Source: Diphasiastrum complanatum (taxonomy: Eukaryota; Streptophyta; Lycopodiopsida; Lycopodiales; Lycopodiaceae). Taken from it: a stretch of 64,000 nt of DNA. The number at the start of each line of letters is the position of its first letter. Position 1 is the first letter of the stretch. A program made the translations under genes and the position numbers. The notes under the pieces were generated by a model. The model saw only the letters and a list, made by a program, of their open reading frames with translations. It was not told the DNA's origin and searched no databases. Shown here in pieces: positions 45,748-58,812 of the stretch. The stretch spans positions 37,918-101,917 of the forward strand of contig MU831835.1 of the NCBI GenBank assembly GCA_029204225.1, written 5' to 3'.

Positions 45748-46040
45748 CTTCCATCTAGCAAGACAAAAACCCTAAAACAATTATACTTGAGAAGGATCAA
45801 AAGTAGCATGACCTCACTCAATCAGTCATTCGATCCATCGCTTATACACAAAACAAAGGCTCCTACTATCAATATCGTATCAATTCCCAAACAAATTCTA
45901 AATAATCATATTACCACTCACAAATCTAAAAGCAGCATAAAAAAGCAATTGAATAGATCAAATAACAATTCATTGATAATTGTCGGAAATTATAATATGC
46001 TTAGAGAGGAGCATATGCATCATACAAATCGGTAAAGAGA

Positions 46041-47467
<1,427 letters not shown>

Positions 47468-48215
47468 AATTTTTGAGATACAAGAAAGAGACAATGTGAT
47501 TATGCTTGTTGATGGCAAAGTGGTCGGTGAAGGGAGTGTCCACTTTATTGATCCTGCTATGAAGTGCCATTTTGTCACTCTTGGAGAAAATAGAGTGTCA
47601 ATTGTAGTTGAGAAAGTGATTATTAGCAATGTTTTATTGCCATATTCAAGTGGTGATGCATCATTGTTGGAAGAGGCAATTGGATCGTCTGTCATGCGGG
47701 GCAAACAAAATATCTATGCTTCATTTGTGGGCTCAAGTAGTAGCCAAGAAGATGCTACAAAAGGAAGAGTAACGCGTGATACATGGTTCAATCAAAAAGT
47801 GATTCTTTGGTCCTTGGATCATACAAAAATTGTAGCTGAGGGATATATCTTGTTGGCATTCCCCTATGAGGCTATAGAATTCAAAGAGCTTGGAGATGAA
47901 CATGTAGGTGTCACAATCTCCACAATCCATACCAACATGGATAATAATTTAGCATGTGATGGTAGTAACTTGGAGAACATGAATTTTCAACTTTTGAGAT
48001 GGCCAATCAAACAAGTCACATTTGAGGATGGTAGTGCACTTTTAGATACAACATCCTTTGATGGTATGGAATCCCAACATCAAGATAATATGCATAGTGA
48101 AAAAGGTGTTCAAGAGATATTGAAAATAATGCAAAAAGATATTGAGGGGCCAAAACATCCTCCAATATGTAAGAAAAAGAGAAAATATAGAGTGGTCAAT
48201 CGACAAACATCGTAA
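47468..48215 (+). CDS. Transposon-type protein with two DUF8039-like repeats (exon)
   Basis: An uninterrupted exon-like frame of about 250 codons ending in a stop at 48,213. No good ATG precedes it; a pyrimidine-rich acceptor at 47,467 suggests it is an exon, and the first internal ATG is at 47,502. It has VDGKVVGEGSVHFIDPAMKC with LGENRVSIVVEKVII, then a second unit DHTKIVAEGYILLAFPYEAI with ELGDEHVGVTISTI. This is the pattern I know from DUF8039 in plant En/Spm-associated proteins (VA.G.V...P....H...LG.....V.V). The C-terminus is basic (CKKKRKYRVVNR). Molecular role unknown. It lies just upstream of, and in line with, the DUF7869-like gene. Confidence 0.5.
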
Positions 48216-49951
48216 AAAGACTACAAGCAGACACAGTCCAAAATCCATGATCTTTTGTCCACAGAGAAAATTCATGAAGTTGCTACTAAAGATTGTTGTA
48301 ATAAGTATTGTTGCCAATATGTCAATAAAAAACAAATAGAGGAAGCTCGACGACAATATTGGGGTCAAAGATCATCAGATCGCATTACTTATGTCTATGA
48401 CATGTTGCTTACTTCACAGAAAAAGAAGGAAAAGAGAGAGCATCTTATATAACATTCCAGGGAGACTTGATCTGTGCAAGGGCATGGTATACTATTCATG
48501 GAATAGCGAAGGCTACATTTCATAGGTACAAAGCTGCATACGAACAAGGATCTAGGAAGGCATGTCATGGAAACACAAGAACTATTCGGCGAGCTTGGGA
48601 GCATGTGGAGATGGCAAAGGCAATCATGCAACAATATGTTGATAACAATGTTGAGCAAATGCCACATAAGAGTAAGACTACTTTTGATGGAGAGAGAGAA
48701 ACACAACAAGTACTATCGGGCATCTACAAACAACAAGACATATTGAGAGAAATAAACATGACACTCACAAATCTGGGATTAAAAAACATATCACATTCTA
48801 CGTTTAGCAGACTTTGGATAACTGTATTCAAAGAGGTGTGCCTTTCCAAATCCAGCCCATTTTCAAAATGTGACATATGCACGACATTAAAAATGAGGCT
48901 AGAATCCACAAAGGTTGTTGGAGAGCGAGCAAGAATATTCATGGAGAGGAGAAAACATATGCTTGCCCAAATGAGTTGTCGCAACTTGTCCTATTCTTGG
49001 AACAAAAAGCTTGTTGTGATCCTAGTAAGAACTTGTGTATTATACATGACAAAATGGACCAGATGAAGACATGCATACCACGACTAGAGCCACATCCAAA
49101 AAGTTTAAGTCGTGTGATGCAACTCCCTATATCCTTAACATGAATGCTAACACATGGACATGGAAAAGGTGCATACAATCATTTTGCAATGGGATATTGG
49201 TCTTCTTATCCAAATTTTACAATTGGATCACTAGCATAATGTTTGAGACACTTAGAGCTTCCAGATGAGGAGGGAAAAGGCGATCTAAATTTTAGTGGTG
49301 TGCCACAACAATCCATTTTTTGAGGACTATTGGTGAGGCATGCATTTGATTTTCACCACCAAATACAAAACAGAGCAGAAAATTCATTAACAAAAATCAC
49401 AGATACGCCCATGAACATAGTTCATTCTTTGAGTGAAAATGGTCACTTTAAAGCATTGCCAAGAACTCTCTACTTACAACTTGATAATTGTGGTAGCGAG
49501 AACAAAAATAGAGAACATTATTGTGATCCATTGAAGGAGAAACTGAAGGTGCCATTCAAGCCTCATATTGATGTGTATAAGACCAATTTGTGCTGGTGCG
49601 CCCCAACGACAAACTGTACCCAATTTGGCTAGGTGTTACCCTTTTGGATGTAAACCAACAAAAGACATCACCAAACTTCATGAAAGTGCTTGTTCAATAT
49701 TGGGCTCCCATTTATAGAGGCAATGCTTCTAATGTGGAAAGATATAAGGATTGTTGGACTAAGCAAAGGAGAAGCAATCCTTGTGATCCACAATGTTGGG
49801 AGCCAATTTCCGTTGTGTTGTGGAGTTGGCGGCCAAGACGACATCCAAATCAACTGAAGAACATCAAAATACCCACCAAAGTTGTTGAGAAGGCACAAGC
49901 TAATTTGACACTATCGTCAATCAAAGACAATGAGAATCTAGAAGAGGATTA
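48216..49951 (+). pseudogene. DUF7869-like transposase-type gene, frameshifted
   Basis: Plus-strand frames in order: CCNKYCCQYVNKKQIEEARR and WGQRSSDRITYVYD; ICARAWYTIHGIAKATFHRY; FSKCDICTTLKMRLES; LCIIHDKMDQMKTCIPRL; GKGAYNHFAMGYWSS; LYLQLDNCGSENKNR; then VQYWAPIYRGNASN and KDCWTKQRRSNPCDPQCWEP. The DxxDQ...P and LQ.DNC..ENKNR motifs are characteristic of the RNase H-fold-like DUF7869 proteins; the Asp residues are candidate metal ligands. The HTHEDxD motif expected after ENKNR is missing because of a deletion near 49,540. At least four frame changes and a stop near 49,323. A source mobile element is inferred. Confidence 0.65.
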
Positions 49952-50740
49952 ACAAAGCAATTATGCTTGAAGCTTCAAATGTTAAATTCATTAGTCGTCC
50001 AGTCAAACTTTAATATAGTTGAAGTTGGTGATTCTTCTTAAAATTCAAATTCAATTTATGTTGTTTATGTCAATGAAAACAATGTCTACAATGGACATAG
50101 TATTGGATTCCATGTAGTATTCTTTCCAACATCAATTTAATTTATGTTCCAATGAGAAATATCACAGTTATATTGGTGTATTTCAATAGCCAACTTATGT
50201 TGTGTTGGATTTTTATTTTTACTTTTTGAGAACAATCATAGAGTGACGATCTAAGGGAGTTGTGTAGTATAATTGCTATAATATTTAGAAAGTTTAACAC
50301 CAAATACAATTTTTGCATTGTTGTGACTTGTCTAAATAAACACCTATGAAAAATGAATGAATACAAAAAAAATTCTACTCATTTTCAATTAGTTGACTAT
50401 AATATTATAGTTATGAATGTTAAGATTATTTGTAGGTAGAATGCACATCAAATAAATTTTTTCTTGATTGAAAATAATAAAACATACACATTATTGGTAA
50501 TGCATTTTTTATTACAATGAATATGTACCAATTAACTACAATATTTTAAACATGGTTGCTAGATCAAAAATAATTGTAACATATGCAAACTAATTTTTTA
50601 GAATAAAAACAAATCGAATATTAATATATAATTCATATATAACAAACAATTTAAGAAAAAACAATGATGATCTATAATCTATTAATTAATAAGAAAGCCC
50701 ATTCAAGTAAAAAAAAAATGAGAATACATTAAAATCTTCA

Positions 50741-50812
<72 letters not shown>

Positions 50813-51008
50813 TCATGCAAGCATGAGATTGTTGTTTGATATTCATTTGCATGGGGTTTTTCTTACACCATTTGCACGGAGTTCTTTTTATACCTTATGC
50901 AAAAAGAAAATGGAGTTAAAAAATACATGGAATGAGTTCAATGAGAATAATCTCGACAAAAAAATCTCATAATTATCAAATATGATTGAAGTCTCAAAAT
51001 ATTGAACT
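49952..51008. other. AT-rich sequence without a gene
   Basis: Very AT-rich with long A and T runs and one compound microsatellite. Its right edge carries the 23-bp end sequence discussed under findings. Confidence 0.5.
50741..50809. repeat. Compound (TG)12(AG)n microsatellite
   Basis: 24 bp TG followed directly by about 45 bp AG. Confidence 0.97.
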
Positions 51009-51021
51009 AGTCTCATTTTTA

Positions 51022-51291
51022 TTAAACATGTGATTTCTTGAATGTGCACTTACCAACTTCCTTGAGAAGTTCATTGGTAACATTCATCTTTATCATGTGT
51101 AGAGCCTTCTTGGCCCTCTTGTCATACCTCAATTGATCTTGTTGTGTTGCTGGTCTCTCCTCCAAACCTACAACAATATTCAAAACATCATTCATCTCAA
51201 GAAGTGACTCCATCCTCACTTTCCATACTGAATAGTTACTTGAGGTAAGCCTATCATTGGCTTCCAACATGACTCCAATTGAGGTTGCCAT
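51022..51291 (-). pseudogene. Copia element E, gag N-terminus
   Basis: Minus strand from ATG 51,291: MLEANDRLTSSNYSVWKVRM, then YDKRAKKALHMIKMNV, the start of a Copia gag (L.G.NY..W...M). It follows a leader of about 590 bp after the primer site. The frame is open but is cut off near 51,031 by a sequence also found at the truncated LINE end. It is a different family from A/B/C and D. Confidence 0.8.
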
Positions 51292-51879
51292 GTAGCAATG
51301 ACCTGATCTTCTCTTTCAACCTGTTTCAATGCACAAAGCACTCCTTTGAACAACAACAAATGCTTTCAAAAGAAATCACCAAGATTTGAAACTATCTCAC
51401 AAATTCTCTTCTAGCACTTATCCAAGCAAATCAACACATAGAATCATGGAATCTTGATCAACCTATGATCTATCCTCAATCTAATGACTTTTTCCACTTC
51501 CTAAGATTGAAACACACTCAAATGAAGTCCAGCAACCTCACTATCTAGAGATCCAATCAAAATTAGGGTTTTGACAAAATCACAAAAAATTGACTATTCC
51601 AAATCTACATGCAAATGATGAAAATTTGATATGCAATCTATAAGCCACCACTTAGGCTGAACCAATGATCCAAAAATCGGCCAAATCCAGCATGTGAATT
51701 CAAAAAATGGAATTGAACAAGTATATTGACCTATTTAGTGTTTTGATCTACAAAAGATCCAATCTACAAAAGCAAAAAATCCGATTTTCGTGTAGAATCC
51801 TCTCTAGCATGCTCTAGACTTGATATCTTCACCAAATCATTGATAGATCTGATTTCCTCCTTCATAACCTGAAACACAA
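51292..51879 (-). other. Element E 5' leader
   Basis: Sequence between the primer site and the gag ATG. No ORF. Confidence 0.6.
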
Positions 51880-51891
51880 GCTCTGATACCA
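51880..51891 (-). promoter_or_regulatory. Primer binding site of Copia E
   Basis: The minus strand reads TGGTATCAGAGC exactly, adjoining the LTR end. Confidence 0.93.
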
Positions 51892-52540
51892 TGTGAAAGA
51901 TTTCAGATCCTTAAGATCCAATCTACTTAAATGATCTTTGGGTAGAAAGAGAAATACACTACCAATTTCACCAATGTAGAAAAATCAGCATCTACACACA
52001 ATTTGAGATGCAAACACTAATAGAACTTGATCAAACTTTAATGAAATGATTATGTACTGTTTCTATCCGTACAAAACCAGCAAGCTACTATATTTCACAG
52101 GTGTGGATCCAAAAATAACAAAAATAGATCATTCTACACATAGAATTGCAAGCAATCACCAAGATAGTGCACCAATGGATAGTAGAACCCAAGAGAACCA
52201 TGTATAAGCATGAAATGAGACAGAGAAGAGAGAAGATGACTCTCTCCATGAGTTACATCCTTTTATAGCTGGTCCAAACCCTATTTGGCCACTTGGCTTT
52301 CCCACCAAAATGCTAACCCTACCAATTTTGGGTCTAGATTCAATGTACCCAACTTATTCAAATTGAATCTACTCAAACTGCATTCTATCTTTCCCACACT
52401 TTCAAAAAGTGTTTATTCAAATGAATTTTAGACTAATGAACTTTGAAAAGTCAACCTCTAAGTCTAAAACAAGTTTTGGCCTCAATATGCCAAATATGGA
52501 AATATTGCAGAATGTGATGAAACTAGTTGAATCTTTCACA
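51892..52540 (-). repeat. 5' LTR of Copia E (649 bp)
   Basis: The minus strand starts TGTGAAAGATTCAAC and ends GAAATCTTTCACA, canonical TG..CA with matched inverted ends. A TATA box CTATAAAAGG lies at 52,259-52,268 on the minus strand, followed by a CT/GA-rich leader. Only this LTR is present; no 3' LTR was seen. Confidence 0.9.
52259..52268 (-). promoter_or_regulatory. TATA box of the element E LTR
   Basis: CTATAAAAGG on the minus strand, about 370 bp before the primer site, followed by pyrimidine-rich sequence typical of plant LTR start regions. Confidence 0.65.
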
Positions 52541-52575
52541 TAGAGCATGAGCAAAGAACGAGGTTCAGTTGCACA

Positions 52576-52734
<159 letters not shown>

Positions 52735-53129
52735 CTTTTTTGAATTTGGGGAGGGCGACCCCACAAGCATGCCTACCATTTTTTTAGATAAGGTTTTAAA
52801 AAATGATGAGTTAGACCCACACCGCACAATCCCATGGCAAATGTACTGACAGACCTTTCAGTTTCTTGGTGTACCTTCGCTTCTCTTAAGACGACAACAA
52901 TTTTCTAAATCTTGTGTGCCTCAAGACGCCTACATTCTCATAGTGAACTTTCAACTCGTCCTTGGTCATCAAGAGGGACGAGTGTTTTTCGAAGAGACGA
53001 ATTTCGAGTCAGTCAATCCAACGGCTTGTACACTGGCCCGAGCGTTTTAGGTGGCCTACTCAGGAACATGATGTTGCCTTCTCACTTGAGCTTAGGTGCA
53101 TGGGCATCACCCCCTTTCCAGATAGCCCA

Positions 53130-53320
53130 ATAAGAGGGTCGAAAACCACATCGATCAAATGGATATTCAAGGCGAAGTATGATAATAAAGGAAGGCTGAA
53201 TCGATACAAAGCTAGACTGGTCGGCAAAGGCTATGCCCAAATTCTAGATCTAGACAATCCGACTATTACTTTCCTTTGCAACTGCAGAAAATTAACGTCA
53301 ACATTGATTTGTATGTAGTC
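53130..53320 (+). pseudogene. Copia reverse transcriptase fragment
   Basis: The plus-strand frame reads TTSIKWIFKAKYDNKGRLNR and YKARLVGKGYAQ, the opening of a Copia RT (KW.FK.KY...G...RYKARLVAKG..Q). It ends in unrelated sequence after about 53,250. Upstream 52,733-53,129 holds nothing I can assign. Confidence 0.75.
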
Positions 53321-53733
53321 ACAAAGATGCCAATCAACTTTTGTTGAAATGCGTGGTGTTATTCAAAATGCAGCTCTCACTCTACTAAGGTTATTTTAAT
53401 CATTGAAATTGAGTATGGATCACTTGTGAGTTTAGAAATGTTTACCAACATTTGTATATCAGATCTCTACGACCTTGAGGCTATAATTGACTGAAGTATC
53501 ATTCATGCTCTATGAATCCCATGTAACCAATTTAAGCTATTGATAGTTTTTGTATTTCAAACCAGTTAATTAAAGTAGTTATCATTCTTTTATATATACA
53601 AGTCATTAACATCTTCTGTTTTTTAAGGGACACACCCCATAGAGGAAGATCACTCTTAAAAGGAATGTAGCTGCACTTGCTATACATTCATGCCTTCTAT
53701 ATAAATTTCTCAAAATAGCTAGAATTCCTACCT

Positions 53734-54250
53734 CACTACAACAAGACACATAGAATCCGACATGCGTTTTCGATGGATTTTGAAAAAATTTTAAACTCTT
53801 TTGGATTTCGACACGTCAAAATCTGGTAGATCTTTCAAACTTGTCTAGAAAGAAACTCCAAAATCATCCGTCAATGAGCGTTAATCAATTTTTAAATTGG
53901 ACATCGGATTTTAACACCTAATGATATTGGAATCCAACATCCCAGGTCACAACCATGTGAAAGCTATTTTTCTAGGTGACATCCATACCTAGATGTTAGA
54001 TTCCGATAGAATTTTTGAAGGATTGGATTATGACGTCCAAGTCAATGATCCATGACCTTGGTAATTTGAGATTTGTATCTTTTGATAGGGATATTACAAT
54101 CCAACAGATAAATTATTTGTAAGATTCTGACACTATGTCCAGTTTTTACTCCAGCGAAGCCATTTTTTAATTTACTTCTAATTATAGGATAGTGATTGGC
54201 ACTAGAGCGATTTTGGGAGTGTTTTAGAAGTGATTCTCCTTGTAGGTTGG
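53734..54250. repeat. Possible CACTA-type terminal region
   Basis: It starts CACTACAACAAGACACATAG, like CACTA terminal repeats. It is followed by scattered related motifs (AATCCGACAT, TCGGATTTTAACAC, GGAATCCAACATC, GATTCCGATAG), as in subterminal arrays of non-autonomous copies. No matching GTAGTG end was found, so the call is weak. Confidence 0.35.
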
Positions 54251-54279
54251 TTTATTTTACTTATGGTTTTTGGTTTTGA

Positions 54280-54730
54280 GAAAATAGATTGTTATGGTTT
54301 GTTTTGGTTATGTTTTGTGGTTTTGAGAAATTGTGAGGGAAAGAGACAGAGAATGAGAGATATTGTGTTTATGTGTAAGTAAATAAGTGAAGTGTGATTG
54401 AAAGAAATTGTGAATAGAGAAAGTTATGATTTGTTTTGGTATTTTGAAAAGAAAAAATCAAAAAGAGAAAGAGAAAATGTGAGGAAAAGAGAAAGAGAAA
54501 TAGAGGTGGAGTGGAATGCGAATGAGAGAACTTTTGAAAACATATAGTTATGGTTTGTTATTTGTTTTTTAGAAAAGAGATAATGAGGGAAATAGAGAGA
54601 AGAGAGGAAAATGTGTGTAAGAAAAGATGTAAAATCTGATTGAGAAGAATTGTCAAAAGAGAGCTTGTGTGAAAAAGAAAATGAGAGAGAGAGAGAGAGA
54701 GAGAGAGTATTGTGTGTGTGGGGGGGGGTT
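54280..54730. repeat. Purine-rich degenerate tandem repeats
   Basis: Blocks beginning TTATGGTTTGTTTTGGTT near 54,292 recur in altered form near 54,424 and 54,547. Each is followed by a GA-rich run (GAGAAAGAGAAA style), ending in a short pure GA microsatellite near 54,680-54,706. Confidence 0.6.
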
Positions 54731-56600
54731 TTTTCTTGAGCGAGATTTTATGTGTAAAGATGGAGAGAAAGAATTAGTTTTTGGATTTCATTTTTGTTTT
54801 GAGAAAAGGGATAACAGAAGGAATGGTCAATGTGTTTGTGTAAGAACAGAGTGGAGGGTGTGTGTGTTGTGTATGTAAAAATAGAGTGGAGGGTGAGTGA
54901 GCATTAAATTGCAATCTTTCAACACATGTTGATCTGTGACACATTGGATTAATCTATGTATCATGAGTGTCTGTCACATGTGTCACATGTAGACCACAAG
55001 TAATTTCACTATTTTCTAGAGTGATACTTGATTGTATGTAAGTCAATTATGTAAATAGTTATTTAAAACATATCTCTAAGCGCTCAATTATCACACATTT
55101 AAAAGTGAATTCATTTAGTACTTGAGAAGTATAGTATTCTTTCGCATCAAAACTATAGTTCTTGTCACAGTATTAGTTGACAACCAAAGAACTAAATGAT
55201 TCCAAATATCAGTCATATGATAAATGACTGGTGTTATTTTTAACATTTGGTATCAGAATCTGATCATCTTACTACAATAATTTTCTATCAAATATGTGTC
55301 AAGTGTTATGGAAGCTCAAATCTACTATTTTCTAGTGAGAAGAATCGAGTCCTTAAAAATTAGACCATTTAAATAGTGGTAGGTGACTAGTCCATGATGA
55401 GTCAACAAAAGTCAACAAATCACCTACTTTGTAGTAATGAATGTTAAAGTTAGACACTTATGGAATTTAAAAACCATTTAATATGAAAATTTGAGTTGAT
55501 CATATATGTATTTGCATGATCTTTGACTAAGTAATGGAGTGCCATTGAGTGTTTCCTTCAATACCAGGAAACTTGAGTCATGTGAAGTATCTACTATTGA
55601 TGTTTAATGTAATCTTGCAACATAGTAGGGAACAAGGCTAGGGTCCAAGGCTGAAGTGATTGATCCATATTTGATGTGTTGTTACGTCAAGATCGATGCA
55701 TTTTGCTAGTTTTGATCAAGATTGATGTGTGGAATATGAGTCGTTATCTATGCCTGAAATCAAGTGTTTTTGTCCTCTCATGAATTTCAGCATTGTATTA
55801 GAGACAAATGCAAGCATTCGTAAATACATGACTCAAGAAATGTCTTTGAGGTCAAAATTGAGCTAGTTTTTATTCTTGGAGTTACTAGAGTTTCGGTGTG
55901 AAATCAAACATTCATTTTTGGAGTTGATGAGATGATGCACGATGAAGGTGGTTTCATTTCAATGTTCTTGTGACTCAAAAATCGAGAATGAACCATACGG
56001 AGGTTCCCAAAAATTGCAAACAACTTGAGAAAACAATATTTGATCTATTTTCTCCAAATTTGTTGGTGCCTATTCCTACTAATAAGATCACCCTACTAGT
56101 TCAGATCCAATAGTAACTTACTTGACAAGTTTTGACTAAGAGATGAGTATTTACTTCGTTTTTACCTCAAAAAAAATAAAAATTTTACAAGCTGAAAATG
56201 AGTAGTTTAAAAAATAAAATCGTACATTGTTGTCAATCCCTTTGTGTTGCCTTTGAGCTATCCATAGACTCTTCACTTGTAGAAAACTATGAGCTGTAGC
56301 CTCCAAACAAGCTTAATTGTGAATTTTGTAGCCATCATGGCTTGCAAGACAAAACAACATTGCAAATGTAGTTCTTGCAGCTGTTATCTCCGTTGTGATG
56401 CTTTGTTGTTGGGAATGGGAGACTATTAGCTTGGATCTTATCACATAGACTAAGATAATGCACAATGAGAGATAAAGTAGGAGAGATTATTGAAGTAAGT
56501 TTTCTAGCAAGATTTAGAGGCGCTAGAAAACAGGTTTTACATGCTTCAAAAGCTTGTCATGCACAATCTAACCATCGGATCGATTTTATGTAAAAAAAGA
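54731..56600. other. No gene; one primer-site-like sequence
   Basis: TTGGTATCAGAATCTGATC at about 55,246-55,264 resembles an initiator-Met primer site with one changed base, preceded by TTTTTAACA. A decayed LTR of roughly 320 bp starting at TGTTGATC (54,926) is possible but unproven. The rest to 56,600 has no supported feature. Confidence 0.3.
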
Positions 56601-56627
56601 AAATGTTGGTAATTTCTTGTCTTAATT

Positions 56628-58363
56628 ATGACCGGAGCGACTTTGCAGATGTGTTTTGGATCAAAAGATATAGGAGTTTTCCCTCCACGGCCATCTCAAG
56701 AAGTTGAGGATGGGCAAGGTTTTAGTAGGAAAGAAGCTACTACACACCAGGGCATCACAAGCAAGAGTGTAGCCACCCCACTGAGAGAGGAAAAGAGCTT
56801 CAAGCAAGCACTCATTGAGCTCCAAGAATAGTTTCAAGGAGAGAGGGAAGATGATTTCTTGAAATTCCTGGAGATTTACCTCAACAAAGAACAGGAAAGC
56901 AAGCAGCAAAATGAAAGCTTTGGGCATTCTTCCATCCATTCTTCCATAAAGGAGCACAAACAAAGACTCAAGAAAAGTATGGCTGATGAGCTCGGAAAGT
57001 GGAAGCTAAGCAAGGAAGCCAAGCAAACCTTTCAGCTAGAGATTCAAGAAAAAGAACTAGAAGAAGCCTCTAAACCAGAAGAGGAACACCATGTAGCTGA
57101 GGAAGGAAAAGAGAGCCCTAGGTTGAGATAGGGTTAGAACAAGGCCCAAAGCAAACTAGATGGGCTAATGAGGAGATGGATTTGGACTCAAAGGAACCAC
57201 TTTCACCTAAAAAGGTTGCCTCAAGAGGGGAGGAAAGGCTGAAAGAGAAGACCAAGGAAGATGGGGACTTCTCTCCAGGTTTCACTCCAGCTAAGGATGG
57301 CATTGAGGAACCTCTTGTCTCCATCCCCTTTGCAGTAGAGAAGTAAGCGCTGGAAAATCACATGAAGAGAGCATTGTTGGGGCTTTGCATGGGACCCAAA
57401 CCTCCATTGGAAGAGCTGAAGAGGTGGAGCACTTTCCAATGGGAGATGAAAGGTATTATGTTATCCAAAGCTCAATTTTTGCCCAAAAACTATTTCTATT
57501 TTGTATTCCAGGATAAAGTGAGTGCCAAAAGAGCTTTAGCAAAAGGTCCTTGGAATGCAGAGCTTCTCCCATCTTTCTCTTTGAGTACGATCCAACCTTT
57601 CACCCAGAAAGGAAGAAGCCATCAAGGGTGCCAATGTGGGTTGAACTCATTGCCACCTGAGAGAGCACCTGAAGTACATAGTAGCTCCTATTGGCAAGCT
57701 GATTGCCCAAAAGAAAGAGGATGGATATAACCCTAAGTGGTTTCCAAAGGCATTTAGTAGAAGTGGACCTGATAAAAGAGCTTTTCACAACTCTTAGACT
57801 TGCAGGCTTATCATACTCCACCAAGATCAGGGTCAATTACAAGAACCATCCTGACGCATGTTTCTACTGTAGACAAAGAGGACATGTGGTAAAAAACTGC
57901 CCCAACAAACCGGATGCAAAGACAAAGAGGGAACCTGATGCCAAAGCCTGGGAAAAAGAATGGGAAAAGAAGTATGGGAAGGAAAGTGATGATGAGGGAT
58001 TCATAACCTTTAGAGGCAGGAGAAACTCTCGACTATCTAGAGGCGTAGAGGAGGAAGAGTAAGCTTTGATACTTAGAGATACTTTCCTCCTGACTAGCTA
58101 AGAAGAAAACATATTGAGGGCACTCCAACAAGTGGAAAAGAGGTGGAAGAGACCCTAAATGAGGAAGAACAAGGACCCAGGGAGATGCGGAAAGGAAAAG
58201 AGCAAGGAAAAGAGGAAAACGCTATTTTTGAGGCAAAAACACCCCCCCTCAACACCTCGAACTACTTTGGTCCTTTGATGGAGGCCTCTACAGATGATAA
58301 CAGGCCTGAAGAGCTCTCTGAGAAGGCAAAAATAGACTTCAAGTTAGCCCCAAGTACTTAGCA
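56628..58363 (+). pseudogene. LINE ORF1 (DUF4283 plus zinc knuckle), frameshifted
   Basis: ORF1 of a plant L1-type non-LTR element, an RNA-binding partner of the ORF2 enzyme. An N-terminal charged helical region (56,830-57,130; SMADELGKWKLSKEAKQTFQ) comes first. The DUF4283-type domain (57,430-57,600) has AQFLPKNYFYFVFQDKVSAK and AKGPWNAELL, followed in another frame by VPMWVELI. A knuckle CFYCRQRGHVVKNC lies near 57,860. A K/E-rich C-terminal region follows. At least three frame changes and stops (57,131; near 57,345; near 57,660). Confidence 0.8.
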
Positions 58364-58812
58364 CACCCCCTCCCAAAGTGAAGTTGAAGATCTAGGGCAA
58401 AAACTGGCTAGAAATACCCCCTGCAAAGAAAACACAGTTTCTGACTGTTTGGTTGGGAAACAGTTGTAACAAAAATTGGAACAGTCTTCTACAAAAATTT
58501 GCTAGCTCTTGGTAATAGGCCATACAATGGGTTTTTGAGAAGTTTGGGAGAAAAATAGGAAACTCAGTCAGTGAAAATTACCAGAAAACAGCCCAGGGAG
58601 GCTATAAACTTGGAGGATGAGGCACCCAGTGGCAGGACTGACCTTCAAATTATGACAAGTACTCCACAGAGGGATCTTCCCTGATGATATTGGTTAGGTT
58701 GACAGGTAGTAAGAGGGGCCAAGAAGTCCAATCACCTTACACAACACCAAAGAGGAAGGGGAAGAAGAAGGTAGGGGAGAGAGGCACCCCAACAAAAACT
58801 CATTAGGTTGTT
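58364..58812. other. Spacer between LINE ORF1 and ORF2
   Basis: Decayed coding-like sequence without an open frame of use. It probably belongs to the ORF1 tail. Confidence 0.4.
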
